Shown here piece after piece: positions 34,436-42,856 of a DNA stretch of 64,000 nt. The stretch spans positions 310,001 to 374,000 of the forward strand of contig JAPSJW010000001.1 of assembly GCA_031177985.1 (NCBI GenBank), read 5' to 3'. Numbering within the stretch: the first letter of the stretch is position 1; every line of letters begins with the position of its first letter. This stretch comes from Microbacteriaceae bacterium (lineage in GTDB: Bacteria > Actinomycetota > Actinomycetes > Actinomycetales > Microbacteriaceae). A program made the translations under genes and the position numbers. The notes below the pieces were generated by a model. The model had not been told where the DNA came from. It did not search any database and was given only the letters and a program-made list of their open reading frames with translations.

Positions 34436-35122
34436 TCAGTCTCGGGTGGGGCAGACTGCAGGCCACTCCCAGTGTGGGCAGGTCACCACGCCCGGAGGAC
34501 CGTCGGGCGGCCAGTACCAGTTCAGCCGGTTCCCGCCCGCGTCGCTGGAGTGCCCGATGCCGGACTCGAGGAAGATCTCGCGGGTATTGCAGCTGCCGCC
34601 TGACCCTTCGGTGCCGGTTTCTATGACGGTGAGGCACACCATGTCGCCTTCGAACTGCCCGTCGTAGAAGTCGCCAGGGCTGCCGACAGTCCCAATGAAC
34701 TGAAACTGGCCCTCGTTGATGCTGCCGAGGATGCGAGAGTCGGGGTTCTCGAGCCCGAAGTGGCCGGGGTCACCTTGCGCCGGCGGCAGCGTTTCCCACC
34801 GCTCAAGCACCGAGGTGGGCGGGGTCGCCGTACCGTGTCGGAGGAGGTACCCGCCGAAACCGCCGACGAGCAGAGCGCTTATCAGGGCCAGCGGCGCCAG
34901 CCACCGGCGACGGAACCTCTCGTGCGCGGGCTCGGCCTCCTGGTCGGCGGAGTCTGGCGCGAGCTCTTGGTCTTCATACACGGTGGCGTGCTCTGGCTCG
35001 GCCGGTGCGGGGTCGAGCGTGAGAGCTGCAGCGAGGGCCTCCCGGTCAGCGTCGGTGGCGTCCCGTGAGTACGCCGCACGCTGCAGGCGCTCCAGTTGTT
35101 GAGGCTCGATCTGTTCCGGCAC
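34436..35122 (-). CDS. Single-span membrane protein, unknown
   Basis: 228 residues: an acidic cytoplasmic part (EQIEPQQLERLQRAAYSRDATDADREALAAALTLDP), one membrane helix near residues 74-92 (WLAPLALISALLVGGFGGYLL), and an outside domain with cysteine pairs (MVCLTVIETGTEGSGGSCNT, VVTCPHWEWPAVCPT) and aromatic clusters. The layout resembles an anti-sigma-like or sensor protein but no motif supports this. GTG start; TACTCT (35129-35134 as AGAGTA) ends 6 nt before it. Confidence 0.65.
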   Translation of the reverse strand: MPEQIEPQQLERLQRAAYSRDATDADREALAAALTLDPAPAEPEHATVYEDQELAPDSADQEAEPAHERFRRRWLAPLALISALLVGGFGGYLLRHGTATPPTSVLERWETLPPAQGDPGHFGLENPDSRILGSINEGQFQFIGTVGSPGDFYDGQFEGDMVCLTVIETGTEGSGGSCNTREIFLESGIGHSSDAGGNRLNWYWPPDGPPGVVTCPHWEWPAVCPTRD

Positions 35123-35161
35123 GGGCTGAGAGTAACGGTCACCGGACGATCAGCTGTAACC

Positions 35162-35205
35162 GCAAGTGCTCGCCGGAAGATGCCTGCGGTTCGTAGCGTC
35201 ATTTC
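35162..35205 (+). promoter_or_regulatory. Promoter module upstream of the LigC-type ligase gene (copy B)
   Basis: GCAAGTGCTCGC at 35162-35173, 20 nt, TAGCGT at 35194-35199, 6 nt, ATG at 35206: identical element sequences and spacing to the module at 34161-34204, while the intervening bases differ. This argues for a shared activator or alternative sigma factor rather than a recent duplication. Confidence 0.65.
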
Positions 35206-36216
35206 ATGCCGCTGCCCGACGCGATCGCTCCGCCGATCGACGTCGCCCTGGCGCGGGTCGTCGCGCAGCTACCGAACGCCGAGGCGCTGCCCGGTGGGGC
35301 GATGTACGAGCCGAAGTGGGATGGCTACCGGCTGGTGATCTTCCGCGGCGATGACACGGTCACACTCTGGTCGCGGCAGGGGAAGAACCTGACGCAGGCG
35401 TTCCCGGATCTCGCGGATGCCGCGCTCGAGCAGCTCCCCGACGGGTGCGTCGTCGATGGCGAGGCGGTCGTCTGGGAGAACGGGCGGCTCAACTTCGATG
35501 CGCTGCAGGGCCGGCTCGGCGCCCGTGCCTTCAACCGTGCCCGGATGGTGCGGGAGCGGCCTGCGTCGTTCGCGGCGTTCGACGTGCTCGCGGTCGCTGA
35601 CCGCGACATCCGCCACGTTCCTCTGGAGGGTCGTCGGATGCTCCTCGAGGAGCTGGCCCTCGGCTGGGAGCCGCCGCTGAATCTGTCGCCGGTGACCCGC
35701 GACGTCGACGAAGCGCGGCGGTGGTTGGACGAGCTCTCCGCCTCGGGCATCGAGGGCCTGGTGGTCAAGGGCGCCGGGCAGCGATACGAAGGCGGCAGAC
35801 GCGAATGGCTCAAAGTGAAGCACCGCGACGTGCTCGATGTGGTCGCGGGCGCGGTGCTCGGGCCGATTGACCGTCCCGAGCAGGTCGTCGTCGGGCTGCC
35901 GGTCGACGGAGAGCTGCGGATCGTGGGCCGGTCGAGCCCGCTCAACAGCACCGTTGCGCGATCGCTCGCTGCGCACCTGCGGCCGCCGGTGGGGGAGCAT
36001 CCGTGGCCGGCGGAGGTGAAGCCGGGCGCCCTCGACAGGTTCAACAACCGCGGAAGCAGCGATCCGGTGCAGCTGACGCTCGTGGACCCGATCGTCGTGG
36101 AGATCTCCGCCGATGTCGCGTGGTCGGGCCGTAGCTTCCGCCATGCGGTGCGCTACCTTCGAGCCAGGCCGGAGCTCGACCCGGCGGAGGTTCCGCCTCG
36201 ATCAGCCGGATCGTGA
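35206..36216 (+). CDS. ATP-dependent DNA ligase, LigC type
   Basis: 336-residue two-domain ligase that seals nicks after adenylation of a lysine. Motif I is EPKWDGYR (Lys37), motif III about FAAFDVLA, motif IV EGLVVKGAGQRYEGG and motif V EWLKVKHRDVLDVV, followed by an OB-fold domain. It lacks the nuclease and polymerase domains of LigD, so it matches the stand-alone LigC group that supports alternative end joining or repair of ribonucleotide-containing gaps. No ku gene is seen here. It has no Shine-Dalgarno, consistent with the leaderless promoter. Confidence 0.88.
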   Translation: MPLPDAIAPPIDVALARVVAQLPNAEALPGGAMYEPKWDGYRLVIFRGDDTVTLWSRQGKNLTQAFPDLADAALEQLPDGCVVDGEAVVWENGRLNFDALQGRLGARAFNRARMVRERPASFAAFDVLAVADRDIRHVPLEGRRMLLEELALGWEPPLNLSPVTRDVDEARRWLDELSASGIEGLVVKGAGQRYEGGRREWLKVKHRDVLDVVAGAVLGPIDRPEQVVVGLPVDGELRIVGRSSPLNSTVARSLAAHLRPPVGEHPWPAEVKPGALDRFNNRGSSDPVQLTLVDPIVVEISADVAWSGRSFRHAVRYLRARPELDPAEVPPRSAGS

Positions 36217-36231
36217 TCGGGGTGCCAGCCG

Positions 36232-37668
36232 TCAGGCGCGCCCGTCCGCCGAGGGAAGCGCCAGCCGCCCATCCACGCGTCGCGGGATGCCGAGCGGATT
36301 GCCGTCGCGCAGGGCGGGCGGCAGCAGGTGCTCCGGTGCGTCCTGATAGACGACCGGCCGCTGGAACCGCCGGACCGCGGTCGCGCCGACGGAGGTGAAC
36401 TGAGTGGTCGTCGCAGGCCACGGGCCGCCGTGCTGCTGGGCCCAGCCGACGGCGACACCGGTGGGCCAGCCTGAGAACAGCACGCGGCCGGCCCGCTCGG
36501 TCATCCGGTCGACGAGGTCGTCCACGTCGTCCTCGGGCTCTGCGTGCAGGGTCATGGTGAGTGAGCCTTCGAGGTGGTCGAGGGCGGTCCTCAGCTCGGC
36601 CGGATCGCGGTAGCGCACGAGCACCGTCGCCGGGCCGAACACCTCCTCGAGCAGCACGTCCTCGTGCTCGAGCAGGGTGGAAGCGTCCGCCGCGAGCACG
36701 AGGGGGGTCGCGGTGTCGCGGTCCCCGGCCAGCACCTCGACGCCCGGTACCGCGACGGCACGGGATCGCCCGGCGGCGAAGCCCTCGGTGATCGCCTCGG
36801 TGAGCAGCTTCGGCACGTCGGCCCCGACGAAGTCGGGCAGCGCATCCTCGAGCGTGGAGTCGGCGGGTACGAACACGAGGCCGGGTTTCGTGCAGAACTG
36901 CCCGTGCCCCAGCTGGAACGAGCCCGCGAGCCCTTCCGCGAGGGTGGCGCCTCGCGCGGCGTCGGCGGCGGGGGTCACGACCACCGGGTTGAGGCTGCCC
37001 AGCTCGCCGTAGAACGGGATCGGGCGCTCGCGGGCGACGCAGCGCTCGAGCAGCGCGCGGCCGGCCCGCAGGGAGCCGGTGAACGCGACGGCCTGGATGG
37101 CGGGCGAGTCGACGAGGGCGAGCCCCTCATCGAAGCCCTCGACGAGGGCGAAGGTTCCGCCGGGAGCGCCGAGCCGATCGAGGGCAGCCACGACGAGTTC
37201 CGCCGTCCGGCGGGAGGTGAGCGGATGGCCGGGATGCGCCTTGACGATGACCGGGCACCCCACGGCGAGAGCCGACGCGGTGTCGCCTCCGGCGACCGAG
37301 AAGGCGAAGGGGAAGTTGGAGGCCGCGAAGACGGCGACGGGTCCGATCGGCCGCAGCATGCGCCGCAGGTCGGGGCGAGGCGGGGTCGCCGCGGGGTCTG
37401 CTGAGTCGAGCACCGCCTCCAGGTAGGAGCCTTCGAGGAGGACGTCGGCGAAGAGTCGCAGCTGCCCGGTGGTGCGGGCGACCTCGCCGCGCAGCCGCGC
37501 GTCCGGCAGCGCCGTCTCCGCCATCGCGAGCTCGACGAGCTCGTCGACCGCGCCGTCCAAGTCGTCGGCGATCGCCCGCAGCCAGGAGGCGCGGGTCGCG
37601 TCATCCGCGGCAGCGGTCGCCCCTGCGGCGGTTCGGGCTGCCTCGGTCAGTGCGGCGATGTCGGTCAT
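36232..37668 (-). CDS. 2-oxoglutarate semialdehyde (2,5-dioxovalerate) dehydrogenase
   Basis: 478-residue NAD(P)-dependent aldehyde dehydrogenase of the group annotated as alpha-ketoglutaric semialdehyde dehydrogenase. Substrate-channel and catalytic residues: IGPVAVFAASNFPFAFSVAGGDTASALAVGCPVIVKAHPGHP, the general-base Glu in FYGELGSLNPVVV, and the nucleophilic Cys in GSFQLGHGQFCTKPGLVFV. It would oxidise the KdgD product to 2-oxoglutarate, feeding the TCA cycle. Last gene of the seven-gene catabolic operon, 21 nt after the dehydratase, with AGGAGG before the ATG. Converges with the ligase gene. Confidence 0.9.
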   Translation of the reverse strand: MTDIAALTEAARTAAGATAAADDATRASWLRAIADDLDGAVDELVELAMAETALPDARLRGEVARTTGQLRLFADVLLEGSYLEAVLDSADPAATPPRPDLRRMLRPIGPVAVFAASNFPFAFSVAGGDTASALAVGCPVIVKAHPGHPLTSRRTAELVVAALDRLGAPGGTFALVEGFDEGLALVDSPAIQAVAFTGSLRAGRALLERCVARERPIPFYGELGSLNPVVVTPAADAARGATLAEGLAGSFQLGHGQFCTKPGLVFVPADSTLEDALPDFVGADVPKLLTEAITEGFAAGRSRAVAVPGVEVLAGDRDTATPLVLAADASTLLEHEDVLLEEVFGPATVLVRYRDPAELRTALDHLEGSLTMTLHAEPEDDVDDLVDRMTERAGRVLFSGWPTGVAVGWAQQHGGPWPATTTQFTSVGATAVRRFQRPVVYQDAPEHLLPPALRDGNPLGIPRRVDGRLALPSADGRA

Positions 37669-37689
37669 CGGTCCTCCTCGGTCGGACGG

Positions 37690-38754
37690 TCAGGAGCGGA
37701 AGCGGATGCCGAGGCCGATGGCCGGCCCTCCCCGCACCCCACCTTCAGTGAAGTCGAGGTCAGGCTCCTCGGCGAGCACGCCGAGGTCGGCGAAGCGAGC
37801 GTCCTCGACATCCTCGATCCACACGGGCTCAGGAAGGGCGAAGGCGACCTGCGCCGAGAGTTCCGGCAGCAGGTGCGGAGCCAGCCGCACCCCGCGCTCC
37901 CGCGCGAGTTCCGCGATCCGGAGGAAGGGCGTGATGCCGCCCACCCGGATGACGTTCGGCTGGATCACGTCGGCGACCCCCGCATCCAGCATGTCGCGGA
38001 ACCGGTGGATGGTGTGCAGGTTCTCGCCGAGAGCGATCGGCAGGTCGGTGCGCGCGCGCAGCTCGCGATGCGCCGCGAGGTCGTCCGCGCGCAGCGGCTC
38101 CTCGATCCAGGCCGGTCGCACGGTCGCGAACAGCTCGAGTGCCCGGGCGGCGGTGTCGACGTCCCAGCGCTGGTTGGCGTCGATGAAGAGATCGCGGTCG
38201 GGCCCGAGGACGTCGCGAACCGCGGCGAGCCGGTCGACGTCCTCGGCAGGCTCGGGCTTGCCGACCTTCACCTTGACGGCCCGGTGTCCCGCCGCGACCC
38301 AACGCTCGACCTGTGCGACGAGTTCCGCCAGCGGATAGTGAAGGTTGACGCCGCTGCCGTAGACCGGCAGTTCGGCGTGCCGCCGACCGAGCAGCCCGGT
38401 GACGGAGGTCTCCGCGCGCCGAGCCGCCGCGTCCCAGAGGGCGAGGTCGATGCCGGCGAGGGCGATCGTCGTGATGCCGCCTCCGCCCGCCTCGTGCACC
38501 CGCTCCCAGGCCTGCTGCCAGCCGGCGGGATCGGCGTCGCGGCCGGTCCACCAGGGAGCCAGCTCGTCGCGCAGGAAGGAGTGCACCGCGCTGCCGCCGA
38601 TCGTGGGCGTCCAGCTGAAGCCGTGACCCACGACACCGTCGTCGCAGCGCACCTCCACCGGCAGCACGGTGATCGTCGTGACGTCGGATGCCCAGGGCCG
38701 GCTGAGCGGCACCTCGAGTCGCCGGACGGCGATCGACTTGACGACGGGAGTCAT
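37690..38754 (-). CDS. Enolase-superfamily sugar-acid dehydratase (mandelate racemase subgroup)
   Basis: 354-residue MR/MLE-type protein. Base lysines in RAVKVKVGKPEP, metal ligands in FIDANQRWD, WIEEPLRAD and ALGENLHTIH, and the catalytic His in RLAPHLLPELS. With kdgD next door the predicted reaction is dehydration of an aldarate (galactarate, glucarate or stereoisomer) to 5-dehydro-4-deoxyglucarate. Oddity: the Asp that usually pairs with the His (QPD) is Asn here (VIQPNVIRVGG), so the stereochemistry or substrate may differ from known enzymes. Overlaps kdgD as ATGA. Confidence 0.83.
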   Translation of the reverse strand: MTPVVKSIAVRRLEVPLSRPWASDVTTITVLPVEVRCDDGVVGHGFSWTPTIGGSAVHSFLRDELAPWWTGRDADPAGWQQAWERVHEAGGGGITTIALAGIDLALWDAAARRAETSVTGLLGRRHAELPVYGSGVNLHYPLAELVAQVERWVAAGHRAVKVKVGKPEPAEDVDRLAAVRDVLGPDRDLFIDANQRWDVDTAARALELFATVRPAWIEEPLRADDLAAHRELRARTDLPIALGENLHTIHRFRDMLDAGVADVIQPNVIRVGGITPFLRIAELARERGVRLAPHLLPELSAQVAFALPEPVWIEDVEDARFADLGVLAEEPDLDFTEGGVRGGPAIGLGIRFRS

Positions 38755-39668
38755 GCCGCGAGAAGCGAGCGGCCCGTGGCGAGCAGGCGCCCGAGCCGCT
38801 GCTCCTGCTCGGGGGTCGGATCGATCAGCGGGGCGCGCACCGAGCCGACCTGGGCGCCGGCGAGGCGCAGGCCCGCCTTGATGAGCGACACCGCAAAGCC
38901 GGGCGTCTCGTCGCGGAGGGCCACGAGCGGCCGGTAGAAGCCATCGAGCAGCCGGTGCTGCGTCGCCGTGTCGTCTGCCCGGTAGGCGCGGTAGAACGCG
39001 GTGGCGATGTCGGGTGCCATCGCGAACACGGCGGAGGAGTACAGCGGCATCCCGATCGCGCGGTACGCCGCCTGGCTCAGTTCCGCGGTGAGCAGCCCGT
39101 TGAAGAAGCGCAGGTCCGCGCGTCCGGTCCGCTCGCCCGCGAGCACGATCTGCTGCGCGACGGCGATGTCTCCCACGCCGTCCTTGATGCCCGCGACTCC
39201 GGGCAGCGAGAGCAGGTGCTCGGCCGTCGCGGCGGTGAGCGTCGCCGTGCCGCGGTGGTAGACGATCACCGGCAGGTCAGTCGCGGCGAGGACCGCCTCG
39301 ACATAGCCGACGATGCCCGCCTGCGGCCCCTGTACGAGGTACGGGGGGAGCAGCAGGATGCCGTCCGCTCCCGCATCCGCAGCGGCGCGCACGCAGGCGA
39401 TCGTGTGCCCGAGCGGTCCGCCCGCTCCGGCGATGACAGGCACCCGTCCGGCGGTCGCCTCGACGCTCACTCGCACGACCGCCGCGACCTCGTCGAGCGA
39501 CAACGCGTGAAACTCTCCCGTGCCGCACGCCGCGAAGACACCGCCGGGGCCGGACTCGACCCGGTCGGCGACATGCGCACCGGTCGCCGCGACGTCGAGC
39601 CTGCCCGCCGCGTCGAAAGCCGTCACCGGGAAGAACAGCACTCCGTCGCCGAAGGTCAGCTCAGACAA
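38751..39668 (-). CDS. kdgD: 5-dehydro-4-deoxyglucarate dehydratase (DapA superfamily)
   Basis: Dehydrates and decarboxylates 5-dehydro-4-deoxyglucarate to 2-oxoglutarate semialdehyde. 305-residue TIM barrel with the KdgD-specific patterns VIVYHRGTATLTAATAEHL (Tyr137) and GIKDGVGDIAVAQQI (Schiff-base Lys162), plus GGVFAACGTGEFHALSLDE. The start is unusual: TTG at 39668, with GGAGGTGG about 4 nt upstream, overlapping the stop of the preceding gene by 8 nt; no ATG or GTG would keep the first barrel strand. Confidence 0.9.
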   Translation of the reverse strand: MSELTFGDGVLFFPVTAFDAAGRLDVAATGAHVADRVESGPGGVFAACGTGEFHALSLDEVAAVVRVSVEATAGRVPVIAGAGGPLGHTIACVRAAADAGADGILLLPPYLVQGPQAGIVGYVEAVLAATDLPVIVYHRGTATLTAATAEHLLSLPGVAGIKDGVGDIAVAQQIVLAGERTGRADLRFFNGLLTAELSQAAYRAIGMPLYSSAVFAMAPDIATAFYRAYRADDTATQHRLLDGFYRPLVALRDETPGFAVSLIKAGLRLAGAQVGSVRAPLIDPTPEQEQRLGRLLATGRSLLAA

Positions 39669-40560
39669 CGTCCACCTCCGCCATCTGCTCGCGCCAGGTG
39701 CGGCGCGCACGCCAGCCCAGCATTTGTTCCGCCTTGGCGCTCGAGAACAGCGCCTCGGTGTCGCCCAGCACCGTCGCTGCGGATGCCGCGGCCGGCAGCC
39801 ACTCGGACACCGCTTCCGACACCCGGTCTCGCACGAGCGCATCCGGCGCACCCACGAAGAACGTCTCCCCGCTCGGCACGCTGTCGCCGGCATCGAGCCA
39901 GGCGACGACGAACTCGCCGGCATCACGCGCGTCGACGTAGTTGAAGAGCGCGACGGCCGAGAGCTCCGGCCGTTCCAGGCGCTCGCGCACGGTGTGCCCC
40001 TGCTGGGTCGGCGCGCCCTCCCACTCCTCGGGCGCGATCACGTAGCAGGGGCGGAAAGCGCCGGTGCGCAACCGGTCGTCGCCCGAGCGTGCGGCCATCG
40101 CCATCAACTGCTCGATGGCGAGCTTCGACAGCGCGTATCCGTTCCACGGCCGGGTCGGGTGCGCCTCATCGAGCGGGAGGTACTCCGGCGTCCAGCCGGC
40201 CGGCGCGCCGTATCCGATGACCGTCGGGCTGCTCGCGACGAGGAGCGCGCGGGTTCCCGAGGCGAGCGCGGCGTCGAGCACGCCGAAGGCGAGCCCGGTG
40301 TTCACGGCGAACGTCTCGTCGTCGGGGGCCGCGCCCGGGAAGGGGATCGCGGCGAGGTGCACGACCTCGTCCGGGCGGTGCCGGGCGAACACGGCGTCCC
40401 GCTCGGCCCGGTCGGCGAGGTCGGCCTGCACCTGCAGGGCCGGCAGGTCCGCGGCGACGGCGAGGTCGACGGACACGACCTCCCGTCCGGACTCGGCGAG
40501 GGCGCGCACGACGCTGCGTCCGAGCCGACCGGCGCCGCCGGTGACGAGTGTGCGGGTCAT
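39661..40560 (-). CDS. NAD-dependent epimerase/dehydrogenase (extended SDR)
   Basis: 299-residue extended short-chain dehydrogenase. Rossmann motif TLVTGGAGRLGRSVV, Ser in LLVASSPTVIGYG and the catalytic pair Tyr142/Lys146 in GYALSKLAIEQ. Given its neighbours it is a candidate for the entry oxidation of the pathway (uronate to aldarolactone, as uronate dehydrogenase does), but its sequence is not obviously a classical Udh and it could instead epimerise or oxidise another sugar acid. Overlaps the oxidoreductase stop upstream as ATGA. Confidence 0.75.
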   Translation of the reverse strand: MTRTLVTGGAGRLGRSVVRALAESGREVVSVDLAVAADLPALQVQADLADRAERDAVFARHRPDEVVHLAAIPFPGAAPDDETFAVNTGLAFGVLDAALASGTRALLVASSPTVIGYGAPAGWTPEYLPLDEAHPTRPWNGYALSKLAIEQLMAMAARSGDDRLRTGAFRPCYVIAPEEWEGAPTQQGHTVRERLERPELSAVALFNYVDARDAGEFVVAWLDAGDSVPSGETFFVGAPDALVRDRVSEAVSEWLPAAASAATVLGDTEALFSSAKAEQMLGWRARRTWREQMAEVDVV

Positions 40561-41906
40561 GCGCCCGCTCCAGGGAGGTCGCGCGCGGCGAGCCCGAGCT
40601 CGAGGTCGGCGATCCGCACCGCGTTCCCGGTCTCGAGCGAGCGGTTGCCCGCGAGTCCCACGACCACCGCGCGCACGCCGTCGCGCCAGGTCGCGGAGCG
40701 ACCGAGCTCGTCGGGCTCGTCGCCCACGAAGACCTCGCGCAGCAGCAGCGCGTCACCGCCGCCGTGACCGCCGGCGCCCTCCGGGATGTCGACCTCGCGG
40801 GCAGGCTCCCAGTGCCGCTGCACGACGAGCCGCTCGCTCACGGGCCGCGCGCCCTCGTCGACGACCAGGTCGGGCCGAGCGCTCGGGTCGACGACGACGC
40901 GATTCTCTTCGTCGAACAGCACGGCGCCCCGCTCCACCACCGTGAGTTCGGCGCGGCCCTCGGTGCCGTTCACGGTGACCGTGTACCCCTCCCATGGCGA
41001 ATGGGCGTTCAGGGAGTAGGCCATCGAAGCCCCTCCGGCGTAGTCGACGACGAGCGACAGGTTGTCCTCGATCGTGATGCCCGGGTCGAAGACGTCGCGG
41101 TCGCGCAGGTACCCGTCGTGCTGCTCCTGGTCGAGGTAGAGACCCTTCAGCACAGGGTCACGGCGCAGGTCGAGGCTGAAGGCGTCGCGGAGCTCAGAGT
41201 CGGTCGTGCCGCGCTCGGGCCGGGCGCCCAGCCCACGGGCGGCGGCGTTCTCGGCGCCGTAGAAACGCAGCCCTCCGCTGGCGAAGACCCGCACGGGGGA
41301 GTCGCCGATCCACCAGTTCACGAGATCGAAGTGGTGCGAGGCCTTGTGGATGAGCAGCCCGCCCGACGTCGCCTTGTCGCGGTGCCAGCGGCGGAAGTAG
41401 TCCGCGCCATGGGCCGTGTCGAGCACCCACTCGAAGTGCACGCTCGTGACCCGACCGATCGCGCCGGACGCGATAACTTGCCGCAGGGCGGTGTTGCGGG
41501 GCGCGTAGCGGTAGTTGAAGGTGATCGTGACCGAGCGTCCCGTGCGCTCCACCGCATCGGCGATCGCCCGTACTCCGTCGGCGGTCGTGGTCAGCGGCTT
41601 CTCGACGATCGCGTCGGCACCGGCGTCCAGTGCGCGCACGATGAGGTCGGCGTGCGTGGCGTCGGGAGTCGTGATGATGACCGCGTCCACCGACTCCTCT
41701 CGCACGACCGCCGCGAGGTCGGCCGGGTCGAAGCGCCTGGCGCCCTCCAGCGCCGGAAGGCGCTGCTGCGACCAGTCGAGCCGACCGGGATTCGCGTCGC
41801 TCCAGGCGACGAGGCGCGCGGCATCCGCGTGGGTGCCGGCGATGGCGTCGAGGTACATCTGCGCGCGGGAACCCACGCCGACGAGTGCGAAACGGCGCAT
41901 GCTCAC
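40557..41906 (-). CDS. Gfo/Idh/MocA family oxidoreductase
   Basis: 449-residue NAD(P)-dependent sugar or inositol oxidoreductase. N-terminal Rossmann MRRFALVGVGSRAQMYLDAI, the conserved IVEKPLTTT and the catalytic His region LLIHKASHHFDLVNWWIG. The C-terminal domain is longer than usual. It may oxidise a hydroxyl of the imported glycoside or act in a redox hydrolysis step with the glycosidases of the locus. GTG 41906 overlaps the permease stop (GTGA); ATG 41900 is an alternative. Confidence 0.83.
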   Translation of the reverse strand: MSMRRFALVGVGSRAQMYLDAIAGTHADAARLVAWSDANPGRLDWSQQRLPALEGARRFDPADLAAVVREESVDAVIITTPDATHADLIVRALDAGADAIVEKPLTTTADGVRAIADAVERTGRSVTITFNYRYAPRNTALRQVIASGAIGRVTSVHFEWVLDTAHGADYFRRWHRDKATSGGLLIHKASHHFDLVNWWIGDSPVRVFASGGLRFYGAENAAARGLGARPERGTTDSELRDAFSLDLRRDPVLKGLYLDQEQHDGYLRDRDVFDPGITIEDNLSLVVDYAGGASMAYSLNAHSPWEGYTVTVNGTEGRAELTVVERGAVLFDEENRVVVDPSARPDLVVDEGARPVSERLVVQRHWEPAREVDIPEGAGGHGGGDALLLREVFVGDEPDELGRSATWRDGVRAVVVGLAGNRSLETGNAVRIADLELGLAARDLPGAGA

Positions 41907-42856
41907 TTGATCCCGGTAGTAGCGATGCCCTTGACGAGGTACCGCTGGCCGATGAGGAAGGCGAGGAAGAGCGGGATGAGCGACACGACGCTCATCGCGA
42001 ACATCGCTCCGTAGTTCGAGCTCGATTGCGCATCGATGAAGCCCTTGAGCGCCACGGAGACCGGGAAGTTCTCCCGCGTGCGGAGGTAGATCAACGGTCC
42101 GAAGAAGTCGCCCCAGGTCCAGATGAAGGTGAAGATCGCGGTCGTGGCGAGGGCGGGCACCATCAGCGGGAGCGTGATCTGCCCGAAGGTGCGCAGGTGC
42201 CCGGCGCCGTCGATGCGCGCCGCCTCGAAGATCTCCTTGGGGAGCCCACGGATGAACTGCACCATGAGGAACACGAAGAAGGCGTCGGTGGCGAGGAACT
42301 TCGGCACGATGAGCGGCAGGAACGTCTCGAGCCAGCCGAGCTCGCGGAAGATGACGAACTGCGGCACCAGCACGACGTGGAACGGCAGCATGATCGTGCC
42401 GAGCATGATCGCGAAGAAGGCGTTGCGACCCCAGAACCGCAGGCGCGCGAACGCGTAGGCCGCGAGCGAGCAGGAGATCAGATTGCCGAGGATGGCGCCG
42501 ATGGAGAGGATCGCCGAGTTCAGCAGGAAGTGGCTGAAGGGCAGCTGCTGGCTCGTCCAGCCCTGGGCGTAGTTCTCGAGCGTCAGATCGGTCGTGAAGA
42601 TGCCGAGGTCGGTGAAGATCTGGTCGTTGGGCTTGAGCGACGAGACGATGAGCCAGATCAGCGGGTAGATCATCACGAGCGACAGCACCGTGAGACCGAT
42701 GTGCTTGAGCACCGAGAGCACCTGCGCCCGACGCTGGGACGGGCGCAGTCGCGGTGCGGACGTCGACGTCGCGCGACCGGATGCCGTGGCAGTGGACATG
42801 TCGGGGGACCCTTCGGAGGTGGATCGGTCGGGGCGGGCAGGGGCGTCAGTCGTCAT
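41903..42856 (-). CDS. Sugar ABC transporter permease, MalG type
   Basis: 317-residue permease with six helices and EAA loop LPKEIFEAARIDGAGHLRTFGQITLPLMVPA. Its ATG overlaps the end of the MalF-type permease by 11 nt; an internal ATG at about 42799 would remove a poorly conserved Ser/Thr-rich N-terminus. Works with the lipoprotein encoded at 45103-46416; no ATPase gene is present. Confidence 0.92.
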   Translation of the reverse strand: MTTDAPARPDRSTSEGSPDMSTATASGRATSTSAPRLRPSQRRAQVLSVLKHIGLTVLSLVMIYPLIWLIVSSLKPNDQIFTDLGIFTTDLTLENYAQGWTSQQLPFSHFLLNSAILSIGAILGNLISCSLAAYAFARLRFWGRNAFFAIMLGTIMLPFHVVLVPQFVIFRELGWLETFLPLIVPKFLATDAFFVFLMVQFIRGLPKEIFEAARIDGAGHLRTFGQITLPLMVPALATTAIFTFIWTWGDFFGPLIYLRTRENFPVSVALKGFIDAQSSSNYGAMFAMSVVSLIPLFLAFLIGQRYLVKGIATTGIK

